Positions 13,347 to 13,637 of a stretch of DNA of 13,637 nt are shown here, in pieces (positions within the stretch are counted from its first letter, which is position 1; every line of letters starts with the position of its first letter). The notes below the pieces were generated by a model, which saw only the letters and a list, made by a program, of their open reading frames with translations, was not told the DNA's origin and made no database searches. Origin of the DNA: Methanobacteriaceae archaeon (GTDB lineage Archaea > Methanobacteriota > Methanobacteria > Methanobacteriales > Methanobacteriaceae); assembly GCA_011620845.1 (NCBI GenBank), contig WOYJ01000085.1, positions 1 through 13,637 of the forward strand, given 5' to 3'. Both the position numbers and the translations under genes were made by a program.

Positions 13347-13625
13347 GTGTTTAAAATAAATAATAAGGATAGTACGGTAAAATTTACCACACAAATAAAA
13401 GAAGAAGTAGATCGAACCGATGAAACTAACGACAGATCAGAAATTAACAACGAAACAGAAGAAACTAATGACAGATCAAAAGACAAGCCAGAAAAGATAG
13501 AAACCTGTTACTTCTGCCTGCAGAAATTCGATATGAACAAGGACGACTGCAGCCACTACAAGTACGGTAAATTCCCCATGTGCGATTACTGTTCCCAGTT
13601 TTATGGTTTTTACGATGAAAGATAG
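13347..13625 (+). CDS. Small protein with repetitive hydrophilic linker and Cys-rich zinc-binding-like tail
   Basis: Not a family I can name. As read from GTG 13347 it has 92 residues. Residues 18-52 are strongly charged, probably disordered, and contain ETNDRS twice (26-31 and 39-44). The tail has CYFC (C54, C57), DCSH (C68, H70) and CDYC (C79, C82). Two CxxC knuckles about 20 residues apart, plus C68/H70, suggest a zinc ribbon or treble-clef site; aromatic residues follow. The start is odd: the only in-frame GTG lies inside the ribosome binding site AGAGGTG, and there is no ATG or TTG before the Cys region. Properly spaced from that site is an ATA codon at 13356. The Cys pattern and the TATA box upstream support a real gene. 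Its function is unknown; binding to nucleic acid or protein through zinc is a guess. Confidence 0.65.
   Translation: MFKINNKDSTVKFTTQIKEEVDRTDETNDRSEINNETEETNDRSKDKPEKIETCYFCLQKFDMNKDDCSHYKYGKFPMCDYCSQFYGFYDER
13422..13478 (+). repeat. Imperfect 39-base direct repeat in the linker of the Cys-rich protein
   Basis: GAAACTAACGACAGATCA (13422-13439) recurs at 13461-13478 with one change (C to T, silent). The period is 39 bases, 13 residues, and encodes the repeated ETNDRS segment. It looks like an in-frame duplication that lengthened the linker. Confidence 0.75.
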
Positions 13626-13637
13626 TTAATTTTATTT

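Noticed and set aside
1..13637. CRISPR array, transposon, prophage, toxin-antitoxin or defence system
   Set aside because: No regularly spaced repeats, transposase, integrase, paired small toxin-like genes or terminal inverted repeats were found.

Overview
The window looks like a piece of the chromosome of a methanogenic archaeon of the order Methanobacteriales, most likely a mesophilic Methanobacterium. This rests on gene content: the archaeal tRNA amidotransferase pair GatD/GatE, a three-subunit 2-oxoisovalerate:ferredoxin oxidoreductase whose large subunit fuses two chains that are separate elsewhere, an exonuclease III homologue that closely resembles Mth212 of Methanothermobacter, and an archaeal adenosine-specific kinase. 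Intergenic regions are AT-rich, start sites carry GGTGA/GAGG-type ribosome binding sites, and T-tracts follow several genes. No rRNA, tRNA, CRISPR array, insertion sequence or phage gene was seen. It reads as ordinary core genome with a few poorly known small genes at the right end.

Left block (2-5976, all minus strand, transcribed right to left): an Mth212/ExoIII-type AP and uridine endonuclease, then gatD and gatE (Glu-tRNAGln amidotransferase), a thioredoxin-reductase-like flavoprotein, and an endonuclease IV-like TIM-barrel protein. The genes are 41-85 bases apart, so they may be partly co-transcribed. An 8-T tract follows the flavoprotein gene.

Middle block: a lone receiver-domain response regulator (plus strand) is divergent from the ExoIII gene across a gene-free stretch of about 375 bases with three short inverted repeats. 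It converges on vorA. The minus-strand unit 6866-12098 holds, in transcription order, an XRE-cupin regulator, an AMP-forming acyl-CoA synthetase, and vorC-vorB-vorA. Regulator and synthetase are 19 bases apart; the three vor genes are contiguous. Together they read as a module that activates a short or branched fatty acid to acyl-CoA and carboxylates it reductively to a branched 2-oxoacid (or the reverse), under a small-ligand-sensing regulator.

Right block (12310-13625, plus strand): the adenosine-specific kinase family gene, an uncharacterised 106-residue protein, and a small protein with a repetitive hydrophilic linker and a Cys-rich, probably zinc-binding tail whose start codon is puzzling. 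Each appears to have its own promoter.

No clear new system stands out. The best leads are the regulator-synthetase-VOR module with its candidate operators, the small Cys-rich protein with its odd start, and an incomplete metal site in the endonuclease IV-like protein.
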